Assembly (NCBI GenBank): GCA_039969355.1 | Contig: JBDVOA010000017.1 | Span: 1-64,000, forward strand | Source: JL08 sp039969355 | GTDB lineage: Bacteria > Pseudomonadota > Alphaproteobacteria > Rhodobacterales > Rhodobacteraceae | Direction: 5' to 3' | DNA: 64,000 nucleotides | In this document: piece after piece, positions 15,894 through 24,579 of the stretch | Position numbering within the stretch: position 1 is the first letter of the stretch | How the letters are laid out: each line of letters opens with the position of its first letter | Position numbers and translations under genes: made by a program | The notes under the pieces: model-generated | What the model was told of the DNA's origin: nothing | Database searches by the model: none | Seen by the model: the letters and a program-made list of their open reading frames with translations, nothing else

Positions 15894-17111
15894 TCAGTCG
15901 TACGTTCGCTTATCCTCAATCACCAATCCGTCATTAGGCAAGCTACCCGGGGCGACAATTTCGATCTTACCTTTCAGTTTGAGAACATCCGCGACCGATG
16001 CGGCATAGACATCCACATCGCCGCTATCGCTCTCAATCTGCACAGTCATCGTGTCGGTTGCCACGTTGCGCGAGACAATGACGCGGGCTTTAATGATGGT
16101 GTCGTGACGGGCGACTAGCGCGGCGACCTGCTCGGGGCGAACAAACATTCCCTTGATCTTGGTTGTTTGATCAGCTCGCCCCATCCAACCCTTGATCCGG
16201 GTATTCGTACGGCCGCAAATTGAAATGCCGGGCATTATTGCGCTTAGATCGCCAGTTGCAAAGCGGATCAGCGGATAGTCGGGGTTCAACGACGACACAA
16301 TGACTTCGCCAACTTCACCATCTGCCACTGGCAAACCTGTGCCCGGAGTTACAATTTCGACAATGACGCCCTCGTCTACGATCATTCCCTCCATCGCGGG
16401 GCTTTCATAAGCGATATTCCCCAGATCGGCGGTGGCATAGCATTGCAAACAAGCGATCCCACGCTCCTGATATTCTGCGCGCAGTGAGGGAAACAAGGCA
16501 CCGCCGCTGACTGTGGCCTTGGTGATGCCCAGGGTTACATCCATTTCGTCAGCGCGGTCCAAGATGACTTTAAGGTAGTCAGGCGTACCAGCGTAGGCCG
16601 TTACGCCAACATCTCTGGCCGCCGTGACTTGCAGGTCGGTCTGACCAGTGCCAGCAGGCAGCACTGCGGCACCAACTGCTCGAGCACCGGATTCAAAGAT
16701 CATGCCCGCCGGTGTCAAATGATAGCCAAAGCAGTTCTGAACGATATCTCCGGGTCCGATTCCTGCAGCGTGCAGAAACCGGCCCAAGCGCCACCAATCA
16801 TCCGACCCTCCGCCCGGTTCATAGATCGGTCCGGGGGACTGAAAGATATGGGTGAAACCTGACGCGGGGCGCGATGTGAATCCACCAAAGGGCGGTGTGT
16901 TCGCTTGTGCCTTACCAATTTCGGATTTACGCAATACCGGCAACGTCGCCAGTGCGGCCAGTGTATCGATATTTGCGGCGACAACACCACCCAAAGTGTT
17001 GGTGTATCCGGGCAATCCCTGCGCATTGGCGATTTGCTGCGGCAGGGCGATCGCCAAATTCCGCGCTCGCTCATCCTCGGAACGGGTTTCCAGCGCGTCA
17101 AAATGGGTCAT
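15894..17111 (-). CDS. Phenylacetate-CoA ligase family AMP-forming enzyme
   Basis: The 405-residue adenylate-forming enzyme is closest in style to PaaK: FQSPGPIYEPGGGSDDWWR, CFGYHLTPAG, SGGALFP, RFATGDLSAI and KIKGMFVRPEQV, with a short C-terminal domain. These enzymes activate an aromatic or similar acid to its CoA thioester with ATP. PaaK proteins often have the P-loop SSGTTG; here the corresponding place reads FQSPGPIYEPGG, a notable deviation. It is the last gene of the cluster with the Liv-type transporter, 15 bases after the livF-like gene. This suggests that it activates the imported substrate. Confidence 0.85.
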   Translation of the reverse strand: MTHFDALETRSEDERARNLAIALPQQIANAQGLPGYTNTLGGVVAANIDTLAALATLPVLRKSEIGKAQANTPPFGGFTSRPASGFTHIFQSPGPIYEPGGGSDDWWRLGRFLHAAGIGPGDIVQNCFGYHLTPAGMIFESGARAVGAAVLPAGTGQTDLQVTAARDVGVTAYAGTPDYLKVILDRADEMDVTLGITKATVSGGALFPSLRAEYQERGIACLQCYATADLGNIAYESPAMEGMIVDEGVIVEIVTPGTGLPVADGEVGEVIVSSLNPDYPLIRFATGDLSAIMPGISICGRTNTRIKGWMGRADQTTKIKGMFVRPEQVAALVARHDTIIKARVIVSRNVATDTMTVQIESDSGDVDVYAASVADVLKLKGKIEIVAPGSLPNDGLVIEDKRTYD

Positions 17112-17126
17112 ATGGTCGCCTTTGCA

Positions 17127-17966
17127 TTAGCTAAGCCACCGTTTACGGCGGCGATAGGACCTAACGTCCCGGAAAGACTTGCGCCCTTCGTCTGACACCC
17201 CAAGATAAAACTCTTTTACGTCCGGATTCTCACGCAACTCATCCGCTGGCCCATCCATAACAACCCGCCCGCTTTCTAGGATGTACCCGTAATGGGCGAA
17301 ACGCAGCGCAACATTTGTGTTTTGTTCGGCCAGCAGGAAACTGACCCCTTCATTTTCATTGACCGATTTGACGATCCCAAAAATCTGCTCGACCAGTTGA
17401 GGCGCCAGCCCCATGGAGGGTTCATCCAGTAATATGGTTTCCGGCTTTGACATCAACGCCCGACCAATTGCAGTCATTTGTTGTTCACCGCCCGAGGTAT
17501 AGCCAGCTTGCGATTTTCTGCGCTCTTTCAGTCTGGGAAAATAAGAATAAACAAGTTCCAGATCCGCTTCGATCGCGCCTTTGCCGTCACGCCGGGTGTA
17601 GGCCCCCGTCATAAGATTTTCTTCGACAGTCAGGTGCTCGAAACAGTGGCGCCCCTCCATGACCTGAATAACTCCCTTGCGTACAAGATCAGACGGGTCT
17701 TTTTTCTGAACATCCTCGCCACGATAAATGATGGAGCCTTTAGTAACCTCACCTCGTTCAGAGTGCAGCAGATTGGAAATCGCCTTGAGCGTGGTCGTCT
17801 TGCCTGCACCATTGCCGCCCAGCAAGGCCGTAATCCCGCCCTTGGGAACCGACAGGCTGACGCCCTTCAACACAAGGATCACATGATTGTAGATCACCTC
17901 GATGTTGTTGACTTCAAGCAGAGTCTTTGATGCTTCGGCACGGTCCAGCATGTCGCCCTTCTTCAT
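17127..17966 (-). CDS. Branched-chain-type ABC transporter ATPase, LivF-like
   Basis: One of two ATPases of a HAAT-family importer. It shows Walker A GGNGAGKTT, the signature SGGEQQMTAIGRAL, Walker B ETILLDEPSMGL and the switch region FLLAEQNTNVALRFAHYGY typical of LivF. The length of 279 exceeds the usual 235-240. The surplus is a short N-terminus and a basic C-terminal tail (about 258-279, FRDVRSYRRRKRWLS) found in versions of this cluster that carry CoA ligases. An internal ATG at 17951 is an alternative start. It lies between the PaaK-like gene and the binding-protein gene. Confidence 0.92.
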   Translation of the reverse strand: MKKGDMLDRAEASKTLLEVNNIEVIYNHVILVLKGVSLSVPKGGITALLGGNGAGKTTTLKAISNLLHSERGEVTKGSIIYRGEDVQKKDPSDLVRKGVIQVMEGRHCFEHLTVEENLMTGAYTRRDGKGAIEADLELVYSYFPRLKERRKSQAGYTSGGEQQMTAIGRALMSKPETILLDEPSMGLAPQLVEQIFGIVKSVNENEGVSFLLAEQNTNVALRFAHYGYILESGRVVMDGPADELRENPDVKEFYLGVSDEGRKSFRDVRSYRRRKRWLS

Positions 17967-18017
17967 ACTCAGTGTTGGTTCGCCGGCGACATCTGGTCGC
18001 CGGCGAAGGGTAACAGC

Positions 18018-19316
18018 TTAGCCACTGCACTCTTCGTTGATCGGCCAAGGCGCATTGTCCGCCGCGTATGCTGCTGCTTTTTCGGCTTCCAGCGCAGAAA
18101 TTGCTGCCGTGTCCGGTGTCAGATGATCGCTCGCCTGTACGAACGCATTTCCGTCCCACTGCAACATCCACGCACCGGAGTGACCTGTATGATCTGCACA
18201 GGATGTTGAGAAAGGCGCGACCATACCAGTCATACCCAACTCAGCCAATCGGGCTTCAGTGATGTCGACGTTTTCCAATCCCCAACGCAGCTGCTCGGCG
18301 TTGATCTCAGGCGAGCCGAAATTCGCTTGAGCGGCAGTGATACCCTCTGCCAAGATCATCGAGATCACGAGGCCGCGCTGATAGAACACTTCGTTAAGTT
18401 CTTCTTCAGCGGCCAGTGAATTCCCGGCGTCAAACACATGCTTGCGGATATCCGACATGACAGGTGCGTCCGGCTGTGGCATCGAATAGCTGATAGACCG
18501 ATAGCCTTTGCCAGCGTCCCCAACGGCTTGAAGATCGTCGGAATGTCCGGACCACCAGACACCAACAAACTGATCCATTGGGTATTTGGTTTTAACCGCT
18601 TCGTTGATCGCACCAGCGTTCATTGCGCCCCAGCCCCACATGATAACGTAGTCAGGGCGTTCGCGGCGAATTTGCAGCCATTGTGCGGACTGATTTTGCA
18701 TTTCTTTCAAACCAACCGGAATCGGCAAAAGTTCAAACCCATGCTCGGCAGCTTTGCTTTCCAGATAAGGCAACGGTTCTTTGCCGTAGGGGTGATCCAG
18801 ATGAAGGAAAGCAATCTTCTTGCCATTCAATCCGGCCTGATCACCACCGCCAAGCTCAGTTAGAATCATCGACGCAGCATCCCAGTAGGATCCGGGCATG
18901 TTGTAAGCCCACTGGAAAACCTTGCCATCTGCCATCGGGCTAAAGCCGTAGCCGGGAGCAAGGATTGGGATCTTATCGACGTTTGTCTTAGGCAGAACCT
19001 GCAGAGTGATGCCTGTGGACCAAGGCTGCGTCACGATCGCCTTCTCTTTAGTTTTCTCGTAGCATTCCACGCCTTTTTCCGTGGAATAGCCAGTTTCACA
19101 CTCGTCGAAATCAATCTTGATGCCGCCAATGCCGCCGTCGCGTGCATTTAGCATTTCCATGTAATCTTTCTGACCGTTCATCAGCGGAATGCCTGTCGCT
19201 GCAAATGGCCCCGTGCGGTACGATAAGTTCGGTGTGTATAATCCTTCGGCTGCAGCAGCACCCGCAAGCCCAACCGCAAGCGCTGCACCCAGCGCAAGGT
19301 TTGTAAAGTTTTTCAT
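18018..19316 (-). CDS. Branched-chain-type ABC transporter substrate-binding protein
   Basis: The periplasmic binding protein of the same importer has 432 residues. It has a clear signal peptide (1-23, AGAAAAEG) and the two-lobed Leu/Ile/Val-binding fold. Phrases include PLMNGQKDYMEMLNAR, GIKIDFDECETGYSTEKGVECYEK and KKIAFLHLDHPYGKEP. The pair of cysteines in the middle of that domain is typical of the subgroup encoded next to AMP-forming CoA ligases. The ligand is probably an organic or aromatic acid rather than an amino acid, but that rests on the neighbouring ligases. Confidence 0.92.
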   Translation of the reverse strand: MKNFTNLALGAALAVGLAGAAAAEGLYTPNLSYRTGPFAATGIPLMNGQKDYMEMLNARDGGIGGIKIDFDECETGYSTEKGVECYEKTKEKAIVTQPWSTGITLQVLPKTNVDKIPILAPGYGFSPMADGKVFQWAYNMPGSYWDAASMILTELGGGDQAGLNGKKIAFLHLDHPYGKEPLPYLESKAAEHGFELLPIPVGLKEMQNQSAQWLQIRRERPDYVIMWGWGAMNAGAINEAVKTKYPMDQFVGVWWSGHSDDLQAVGDAGKGYRSISYSMPQPDAPVMSDIRKHVFDAGNSLAAEEELNEVFYQRGLVISMILAEGITAAQANFGSPEINAEQLRWGLENVDITEARLAELGMTGMVAPFSTSCADHTGHSGAWMLQWDGNAFVQASDHLTPDTAAISALEAEKAAAYAADNAPWPINEECSG

Positions 19317-19372
19317 CGTTTTCCTCCCATTGATTTTCTTATCGATGACGTTCAGTTTTGGTTAGCTATCCC

Positions 19373-20449
19373 CTAGTGCGGGAATGGCCAGATGATGAGT
19401 TTTTCTCTGATCAGCGCCCAAAGCCGGGCTAGCCCATGGGGTTCAATAATCAGAAAGAAAATGATCAGTGATCCGATGATCATGATGTTGAGGTGTTCAA
19501 CCATTGATGACTTGATATCGAGGCCTAGCGCCTCGGGCACCGTGTTCAGAACCACTGGCAGGCCTACAATCAGAATGGCGCCCAAATAGTTCCCCATGAT
19601 GGACCCAAGACCGCCAATGATCGCGATAAAGAGCACCCGGAAGGATAAAGGGATATCAAACAGGTTCGGCTCTGCTGCACCGCGCCACATGAATACAAAA
19701 AGCGCGCCAGACACGCCGATGATGTAACTTGATACGGCAAAGGCCGTCAGCTTGGATTTCATCAGGTTGATCCCGATCAGCTCTGCCGCGATATCCATGT
19801 CCCGCGTCGCTTTCCATGTCCTGCCCAGATTGCCACGTGTCAGATTGATGCAAAGCATCGTTAGCAAAGTGACGACGCCCAGCACGACGTAATATTGTGT
19901 TATGGAAGCCGCTCTCGGACCACCGACCGTTATGCCAAACATGTCCATGTTCGGCACCTGAATCGCTCCGGAAGCGTTGTAGTTGTATAGCCAGCCCCAT
20001 TTTTCAAACAGCCAGACCAGAAAGAACTGCGCGGCAAGGGTCGCAATCGCGAGATAGAACCCTTTGATGCGCAGGGAGGGGATGCCAAAAATCACGCCAA
20101 TCCCGGCACTGAAGAACCCCGAAAGCAGAATTGCTACTACCGGGTTCAACTCTGGCATCAGCGTGATCATTTTGTAGCAGGCATAAGCCCCCACTCCCAT
20201 AAATGCGCCCGTGCCGAGACTAAGCTGGCCTGCATACCCGGTGAGTATGTTCAGGCCCATCGCAGCAAGCGAATAAATCAGGATCGGGATCAGAAGGGTT
20301 TGGAATGCGAATTCCGATGCTGTCATCGGCAAGATGACAAAGGCGAACCCAAGGATGATCATCAACAGCACAGCATCCTGACGCACAGGGAATAGCGCCT
20401 GATCCGACGTGTAAGATGTTTTGAACTGACCTGCGGTTCTGTAGAGCAT
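19373..20449 (-). CDS. Branched-chain-type ABC transporter permease, LivM-like
   Basis: Second inner-membrane subunit of the importer, 358 residues with about ten hydrophobic segments. The family region SLGTGAFMGVGAYACY and the coupling-loop region WKATRDMDIAAELIGINLMKSKLTAFAVSS are visible. GALFVFMWRGAAEPNLFDIPLS and FRVLFIAIIGGLGSIMGNYLGA follow. It begins 77 bases after the LivH-like gene stops and is 56 bases ahead of the binding-protein gene. Confidence 0.93.
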   Translation of the reverse strand: MLYRTAGQFKTSYTSDQALFPVRQDAVLLMIILGFAFVILPMTASEFAFQTLLIPILIYSLAAMGLNILTGYAGQLSLGTGAFMGVGAYACYKMITLMPELNPVVAILLSGFFSAGIGVIFGIPSLRIKGFYLAIATLAAQFFLVWLFEKWGWLYNYNASGAIQVPNMDMFGITVGGPRAASITQYYVVLGVVTLLTMLCINLTRGNLGRTWKATRDMDIAAELIGINLMKSKLTAFAVSSYIIGVSGALFVFMWRGAAEPNLFDIPLSFRVLFIAIIGGLGSIMGNYLGAILIVGLPVVLNTVPEALGLDIKSSMVEHLNIMIIGSLIIFFLIIEPHGLARLWALIREKLIIWPFPH

Positions 20450-20526
20450 CTTCTATCTCATTATTGTTCGCTTAAGGCAGGTATCAACCTGCTGTCGTCT
20501 GATCCGGTTGCGCGCACCGCGCTGCG

Positions 20527-21480
20527 TCAGACCCTCTCGATTATTTTCTCTCCAAACAATCCTTGCGGGCGGAACAGCAGCACAATTAGCGCCAATACAA
20601 AGGCAAACCATGTCTCGGTATTGCCCCCCATCAGGGGTTGGCCCCAATAGATTTCGAACAGTTTTTCCAACATACCAATCATCAAACCACCGATGATGGC
20701 ACCGGTGATACTTTCAAGTCCGCCCAGCATGAGGACTGGCAAGGCCTTATAGGCGATGACCTCCAATGCAAATGAAACCCCCGCGCGCGCGCCCCAGGCG
20801 ATGCCGGTCACCAATGCGATGATGCCCGCAATGAACCAGACCAAAACCCAGATTGTTTGCAGGGAAATACCCACTGAAAGAGCCGCCTGGTGGTCATCCC
20901 CCAACGCCCGGATGGCACGGCCCATACGAGTCTTGTTGAGAAACACCAGCAGTCCGACGACCAGCATTGCCGCGACAGCGACAGCCGTCACATCCTTTTG
21001 TTCAAGAATGAGCAAACCTCCGAAGGGTTCGAGCACCCAGCTATCTGTCGGAATACCCAGTTCGGCGGTGATCATGATTTTGTTCTCACCACCAAAGATG
21101 ATTTCGCCAAACCCGATCAGAAAAAGCGTGATCCCGATTGTGGCCATGAACAGGATGATATCGGGCTGACCAACCAATGGGCGTAGGACAATACGCTCGA
21201 TTGCAATCGCCAGCACAAACATCACGAACAGCGTTAGCAACACACAAATCCAAGCGGGCACACCCAGTTCATAGAGTCCTACAAGGGTCAGGGCGGCAAA
21301 CACCACCATGATTCCTTGCGCAAAGTTGAAAATTCGGGACGAGCGGAAGATCAACACAAATCCCAGCGCGATTAGAGCATAAAGAATGCCCGATACCAGC
21401 CCCTCCCAAAGCACTTGCATCAGGAAATCCGGTGCCTCGATCATATCGATAAACGGCGCGATAAAGATTTGCTCTAACAT
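20527..21480 (-). CDS. Branched-chain-type ABC transporter permease, LivH-like
   Basis: First permease subunit, about 317 residues, with about eight hydrophobic segments and the LivH phrases LVSGILYALIALGFVLIFRSSRIFNFAQG and GRAIRALGDDHQAALSVGISLQ (coupling loop). ALPVLMLGGLESITGAIIGGLMIG comes near the end. A TTG codon stands one place before the ATG at 21480; I chose the ATG. It follows the LivG-like gene by only nine bases, so the two are cotranscribed. Confidence 0.93.
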   Translation of the reverse strand: MLEQIFIAPFIDMIEAPDFLMQVLWEGLVSGILYALIALGFVLIFRSSRIFNFAQGIMVVFAALTLVGLYELGVPAWICVLLTLFVMFVLAIAIERIVLRPLVGQPDIILFMATIGITLFLIGFGEIIFGGENKIMITAELGIPTDSWVLEPFGGLLILEQKDVTAVAVAAMLVVGLLVFLNKTRMGRAIRALGDDHQAALSVGISLQTIWVLVWFIAGIIALVTGIAWGARAGVSFALEVIAYKALPVLMLGGLESITGAIIGGLMIGMLEKLFEIYWGQPLMGGNTETWFAFVLALIVLLFRPQGLFGEKIIERV

Positions 21481-21489
21481 CAACGTCCC

Positions 21490-22347
21490 CTAGTGCTGCA
21501 CGCCAAGATAGGCATCTATGACGTCCTGATTACTGCGAACTTCGTCTGGCGTGCCGTCACCAATTTTTTTGCCATAGTCCATCACCACAACCCTGTCGCT
21601 CAGGTCCATCACCACACCCATGTCATGTTCAATCAACACAATGGTCGTGCCAAATTCGTCGTTCACGTCCAGAATGAAACGGCTCATGTCCTCTTTCTCT
21701 TCGACATTCATGCCAGCCATCGGTTCATCCAACAGCAAAATCTGCGGTTCAGCCGCAAGCGCCCGTGCCAGTTCGACTCTCTTCTTCAGGCCATACGGCA
21801 GGCGGCCAACTGGTGTTTTTCTGATGGCCTGAATCTCTAAAAAATCAATAACTTCTTCAACTTTTTGACGGTTGAGAATCTCTTCGTCCCGCGCTTTGCC
21901 CCACCACATTGCCTGACTGAACATACCCGCATGCATATGGGTCAACCGCCCCGTCATCACATTGTCCAAGACGCTCATGCCTTCAAACAACGCGATGTTC
22001 TGAAAGGTGCGCGCAATGCCTTGGCGGGCTACCTCATAGGGCTTCATGGTCGGGCGGCGCTCGCCACGGTACCAGACTTCACCCTCTTGTGGGTGATAAA
22101 AGCCAGAAATGACATTCAACATCGAAGACTTGCCAGCACCATTTGGTCCGATAATGGCACGGATTTCGCCTTCATGGACATCAAAGGAAATGTTCTTGAT
22201 CGCTTCAACGCCACCAAATCGCAATGTGATGTTCTTCATCTCCATCACTGTGCCGCCGATCTGCCGACCATCAGCAGTTGTATAGCCGACGGTATCTTTC
22301 ACGAGGTCCCGCCTTTCGGCTTTTCGATCAAAATCATTCGGCGGCAA
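21490..22347 (-). CDS. Branched-chain-type ABC transporter ATPase, LivG-like
   Basis: The second ATPase has Walker A GPNGAGKSS, signature region LPYGLKKRVELARAL, Walker B ILLLDEPMAGMNVEE and H-loop VLIEHDMGVVMDL. The frame starts at a TTG (22347) that overlaps the end of the CoA-ligase gene by 14 bases. About 33 extra residues precede the ATPase core. A GTG at 22302 with AAAGGCGGG before it is a plausible alternative, and an ATG at the start of MEMKNITLRF is a third. The extension (YTTADGRQIGGTVMEMKN) occurs in relatives, so I keep the longer form. Confidence 0.9.
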   Translation of the reverse strand: MPPNDFDRKAERRDLVKDTVGYTTADGRQIGGTVMEMKNITLRFGGVEAIKNISFDVHEGEIRAIIGPNGAGKSSMLNVISGFYHPQEGEVWYRGERRPTMKPYEVARQGIARTFQNIALFEGMSVLDNVMTGRLTHMHAGMFSQAMWWGKARDEEILNRQKVEEVIDFLEIQAIRKTPVGRLPYGLKKRVELARALAAEPQILLLDEPMAGMNVEEKEDMSRFILDVNDEFGTTIVLIEHDMGVVMDLSDRVVVMDYGKKIGDGTPDEVRSNQDVIDAYLGVQH

Positions 22348-24307
22348 CCTTCTGCGTGCCAGCAGGCGCGACTTTTGCGTCTCTAATCTCTAGCGTTGCT
22401 GAAATTGAACCCTTTCTGCCATCTTCATAGGTCACTTCGGTCGTCGTACTGATCTTGGGTGATCCGTCATAAAGCGCCTTGATAATGTCGCCATATTTCT
22501 GCTCGATGATCCGTCGACGAACTTTTCTGGTCCGCGTCAATTCGCCGTCATCCGCATCAAGCTCTTTGTGCAGGATTACGAACCGGTGGATCTGGCAACC
22601 TGACAGCATCGCGTCCTCTGCCAGTGATACGTTCACGTCTTCAACATGATCCTGAACAGTGCCCATAACCTGTGGATGCGCCGTCAGCTCTTGATAGGAA
22701 GCGTATGCAATGTTGTTGCGCTCTGCCCAGTTGCCCACAGCGGTCAAATCGATATTGATAAAGGCCGTGCATTCCTCCCGTTCGCTCCCAAAGACAACGG
22801 CCTCCAGGATATTGGGAAAGAACTTCAATTTGTTCTCGGCGTATTTTGGCGCAAACAGCGCGCCCGATGCCATCTTGCCTACATCTTTAGCGCGGTCGAT
22901 GATGCGCAGATGACCGGTGCCTTCTTCGATAAATCCGGCATCCCCGGTAGCAACCCAACCTTCTGCATCCTTGGTATCCGCCGTACTCGCCGCATTCTTG
23001 TAATACTCAACAAAAACACCAGGGCTGCGATAAAACACTTCGCCATTGTCTGCGATCCGCAATTCCACGCCCGGGCATGGCACACCCACCGTGTCACTGC
23101 GCACTTCGCCATCAGGTTGAGCTGTGATAAACACGGTTGCTTCGGTCTGACCATAAAGCTGCTTTAGATTGATCCCTAATGAACGATAGAAATCAAATAT
23201 CTCCGGCCCAATTGCTTCGCCCGCAGTATAGCCGACACGAACAGACGAAAAGCCCAGCGCATTTTTAAGCGGACCGTAGACCATGAACTCTCCCAGCGCA
23301 TATTTCAGACGGTCCACAAGCGCCACGGAATGCCCATCGAGAATAGATGATCCCACTTTGCGCGCATGAGCCATGAAATAATCAAAGATGCGTTTCTTGA
23401 ACGGGCCAGCATCCTCCATCCGGATCATCACCTGCGTCAGCTGGGTCTCAAATATTCGTGGTGGAGCAAAGTAGTAACTTGGACCGATCTCGCGCAAATC
23501 GGTCATCATGGTGTCCGGACTTTCTGGGCAGTTCACACAAAAACCGGTCCAATAGGCCTGACCGATCGAAAAAATGAAATCGCCGACCCACGCCATCGGC
23601 AGGTAGGCCAGCACCTCGTCTGTGTCCCTGAGCTGGTCGAAATCCGAACTCGATCGCGCCGTTTCGATGACGTTTCGATTGGATAGCATCACGCCCTTTG
23701 GCTTGCCCGTCGTGCCCGACGTATAGAGCATCACGCAGGAGCTATCATAGGCCAGCTTTGTCTCGCGACGCTCCAGATCGGGCAGTAGTTCGTCTTTGGC
23801 GGCGCGACCCTGATCCTGCACATGCGCATATTGATGGAGCTTTGAATGATCATATTTTCGCAACCCACGCGGATCGAGGTAGATCATATGCTCAAATTGG
23901 TGCAGTTTTTCCTGCACTTCGATCACCTTGTCGACCTGCTCCTGATCCGCAACAATCGCAAATCGCGCTCCGCAGTGATCCAGAACATATGCCATCTCGT
24001 CAGCGCCCGCGTCCTGGTATAAAGGCACGGGAATTGCGCCCACAGCTTGAGCGGCGACCATCGACCAGTAAAGGTAGGGACGGTTGCGACCAATTATGGC
24101 GATGAAGTCACCCTCATTCACCCCCAAATTGATCAGACCAAGCGACAGCGCTTGAATTTCAGCTTCAGTTTGAGACCATGTCCAGGCTTGCCAGATGCCC
24201 AGATCTTTTTCCCGATAGGCCGCAGAGCCGCCAAACTGCGAAGCGTTTCGGTGCAAAAGAGCCGGGATGGAACGCGGTCCATTCCTGTCGTCAGACGACG
24301 TTGGCAA
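22334..24307 (-). CDS. AMP-binding long-chain-type acyl-CoA ligase (FadD15-like)
   Basis: A 657-residue adenylate-forming ligase with P-loop YTSGTTGKPKGVML, VGYTAGEAIGPEIF, LYGQTEATVFIT and the hinge region TGDAGFIEEGTGHLRIIDRAKD. Such enzymes make acyl-CoA plus AMP from an acid, ATP and CoA. It is the first gene of the transporter cluster and the second CoA ligase in it, with the PaaK-like one at the far end. TTG is the start, supported by a strong AAGGAGGAG eight bases before. The 272 bases upstream to the peptidase gene hold the divergent promoters, with nothing I can define. Confidence 0.92.
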   Translation of the reverse strand: MPTSSDDRNGPRSIPALLHRNASQFGGSAAYREKDLGIWQAWTWSQTEAEIQALSLGLINLGVNEGDFIAIIGRNRPYLYWSMVAAQAVGAIPVPLYQDAGADEMAYVLDHCGARFAIVADQEQVDKVIEVQEKLHQFEHMIYLDPRGLRKYDHSKLHQYAHVQDQGRAAKDELLPDLERRETKLAYDSSCVMLYTSGTTGKPKGVMLSNRNVIETARSSSDFDQLRDTDEVLAYLPMAWVGDFIFSIGQAYWTGFCVNCPESPDTMMTDLREIGPSYYFAPPRIFETQLTQVMIRMEDAGPFKKRIFDYFMAHARKVGSSILDGHSVALVDRLKYALGEFMVYGPLKNALGFSSVRVGYTAGEAIGPEIFDFYRSLGINLKQLYGQTEATVFITAQPDGEVRSDTVGVPCPGVELRIADNGEVFYRSPGVFVEYYKNAASTADTKDAEGWVATGDAGFIEEGTGHLRIIDRAKDVGKMASGALFAPKYAENKLKFFPNILEAVVFGSEREECTAFINIDLTAVGNWAERNNIAYASYQELTAHPQVMGTVQDHVEDVNVSLAEDAMLSGCQIHRFVILHKELDADDGELTRTRKVRRRIIEQKYGDIIKALYDGSPKISTTTEVTYEDGRKGSISATLEIRDAKVAPAGTQKVAAE

Positions 24308-24579
24308 ATTTTTCTCCTCCTTAGCTCTCGTGCTTTAAATCACAAAAGCCATAGTCGCTCTGCGGCGATTCTAAGTCACACCAACATGCAACTCCCACGC
24401 CCGACGTCAACGTTTTCCTAGAGTAACGGCAAACACGCTAGTTCATACCAGCCCGCGCATCCCTGAGACACAGATTGATTCTGTCTTTTTTCCAAGACGC
24501 AGACAGCATCAGTAATTGGGTCTCCGGCACTGGACCCCGGGGCTGCGCGCACATAGCTATATTGCCAAAGGAGACCACA

